From Chromera velia (lineage: Eukaryota > Sar > Chromeraceae), in NCBI GenBank assembly GCA_018398765.1, contig JAHBMJ010001447.1:1-31000 (forward strand): DNA of 31,000 bases, written 5' to 3'. The translations under genes and the position numbers were made by a program. The notes beneath the pieces are model-generated. The model saw nothing but the letters and a program-made list of their open reading frames with translations, did no database searches and was not told where the DNA came from. Shown here piece by piece: positions 30,785-31,000 of this stretch. Numbering within the stretch: the first letter of the stretch is position 1; every line of letters begins with the position of its first letter.

Positions 30785-31000
30785 ATGGATCCGTACAGAG
30801 CATATGCCGAAACAGCTCTCACTCAGTGGTTACGCTTTCGGACGTCCTCTATTGGTCTTCGTGAGCAAATTCATGCTTTCAACGATGTGAGACAGTTTGA
30901 AAAGAAGCCTCCCGTGACAACAGCTTTCTCTCGGCAATCAAACGATGCTACTCGTCAGGTGGAGAGCTGGCTGTCTGAATTTATTCCCGTTCCCCAAATA
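30785..31000 (+). CDS. unknown protein, 3' truncated by the window edge
   Basis: From ATG at 30785 the frame is open for 72 codons to the last base, with no stop. It begins MDPYRAYAETALTQWLRFRT and continues with charged and polar residues of ordinary composition, then VESWLSEFIPVP. I recognise no family. The unbiased composition and the lack of stops favour a real gene or transposon ORF, but 216 bases is not decisive. The hairpin cluster lies 35-150 bases upstream. Confidence 0.4.
   Translation, partial: MDPYRAYAETALTQWLRFRTSSIGLREQIHAFNDVRQFEKKPPVTTAFSRQSNDATRQVESWLSEFIPVPQI

Noticed and set aside
1..31000. CRISPR arrays, operons, ribosome-binding sites, rRNA or tRNA genes
   Set aside because: Tandem repeats here lack unique spacers, the genes are spliced and eukaryotic, and no tRNA or rRNA sequence was recognised by eye on either strand.

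Overview
This is a nuclear window from a eukaryote. Genes are split by many short spliceosomal introns (149 to 1107 bases), and introns and spacers are full of di- and tetranucleotide microsatellites. There is a 22-base N gap, and both retrotransposon and DNA-transposon remnants are present. The mix suggests an alveolate, perhaps a chromerid (a photosynthetic relative of Apicomplexa): a ciliary gene, EGF/sushi surface modules, a LOTUS-domain RNA-binding protein, and TGCATGC motifs around introns and spacers. That placement is inference; no organelle or rRNA marker is visible.

Layout. 1-343 (-) is the broken 5' part of an LTR-retrotransposon gag. 344-1834 is mostly AT-rich spacer. 1835-5547 (+) is a five-exon gene for a CFAP97/KIAA1430-family ciliary protein with an acidic tail (518 aa in my model). 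5548-10290 is non-genic and holds an 869-bp hAT-like MITE with a perfect 8-bp target duplication (7221-8105) and a 272-bp foldback element (8578-8849). 10291-15515 (-) is an eight-exon gene, 5' end unresolved, for a surface-receptor-like protein: EGF, sushi-like, beta-rich segments, a bacterial-type DUF7507/DUF11-like domain, hydrophobic segments, a Pro/Ala repeat, helices and a Cys/His cluster (at least 1171 aa). 15884-17347 is a terminal-inverted-repeat element whose interior appears twice across the N gap, probably an unmerged contig overlap. 17989-25286 (+) is a 13-exon gene for a 1007-aa protein with one KH domain, two OST-HTH/LOTUS domains, Gly/Pro-rich linkers and an RGG/RE/RS tail. 26106-28800 (-) is a decayed non-LTR retrotransposon (LINE) with recognisable reverse-transcriptase motifs. 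28801-31000 is AT-rich repeat, a decayed reading frame, a hairpin, and an ORF that stays open to the right edge.

The exon models were built by hand from reading frame, GT/AG sites and phase. All three genes close in frame across every junction (4, 7 and 12 introns). The CFAP97-like and receptor-like genes are convergent; the receptor-like and KH-LOTUS genes are head to head across the TIR element. The genes do not form an obvious pathway: one is ciliary, one surface/membrane, one RNA-binding. The most novel items are the two multidomain architectures and the frequent C at donor position +3 (10 of 23 introns).
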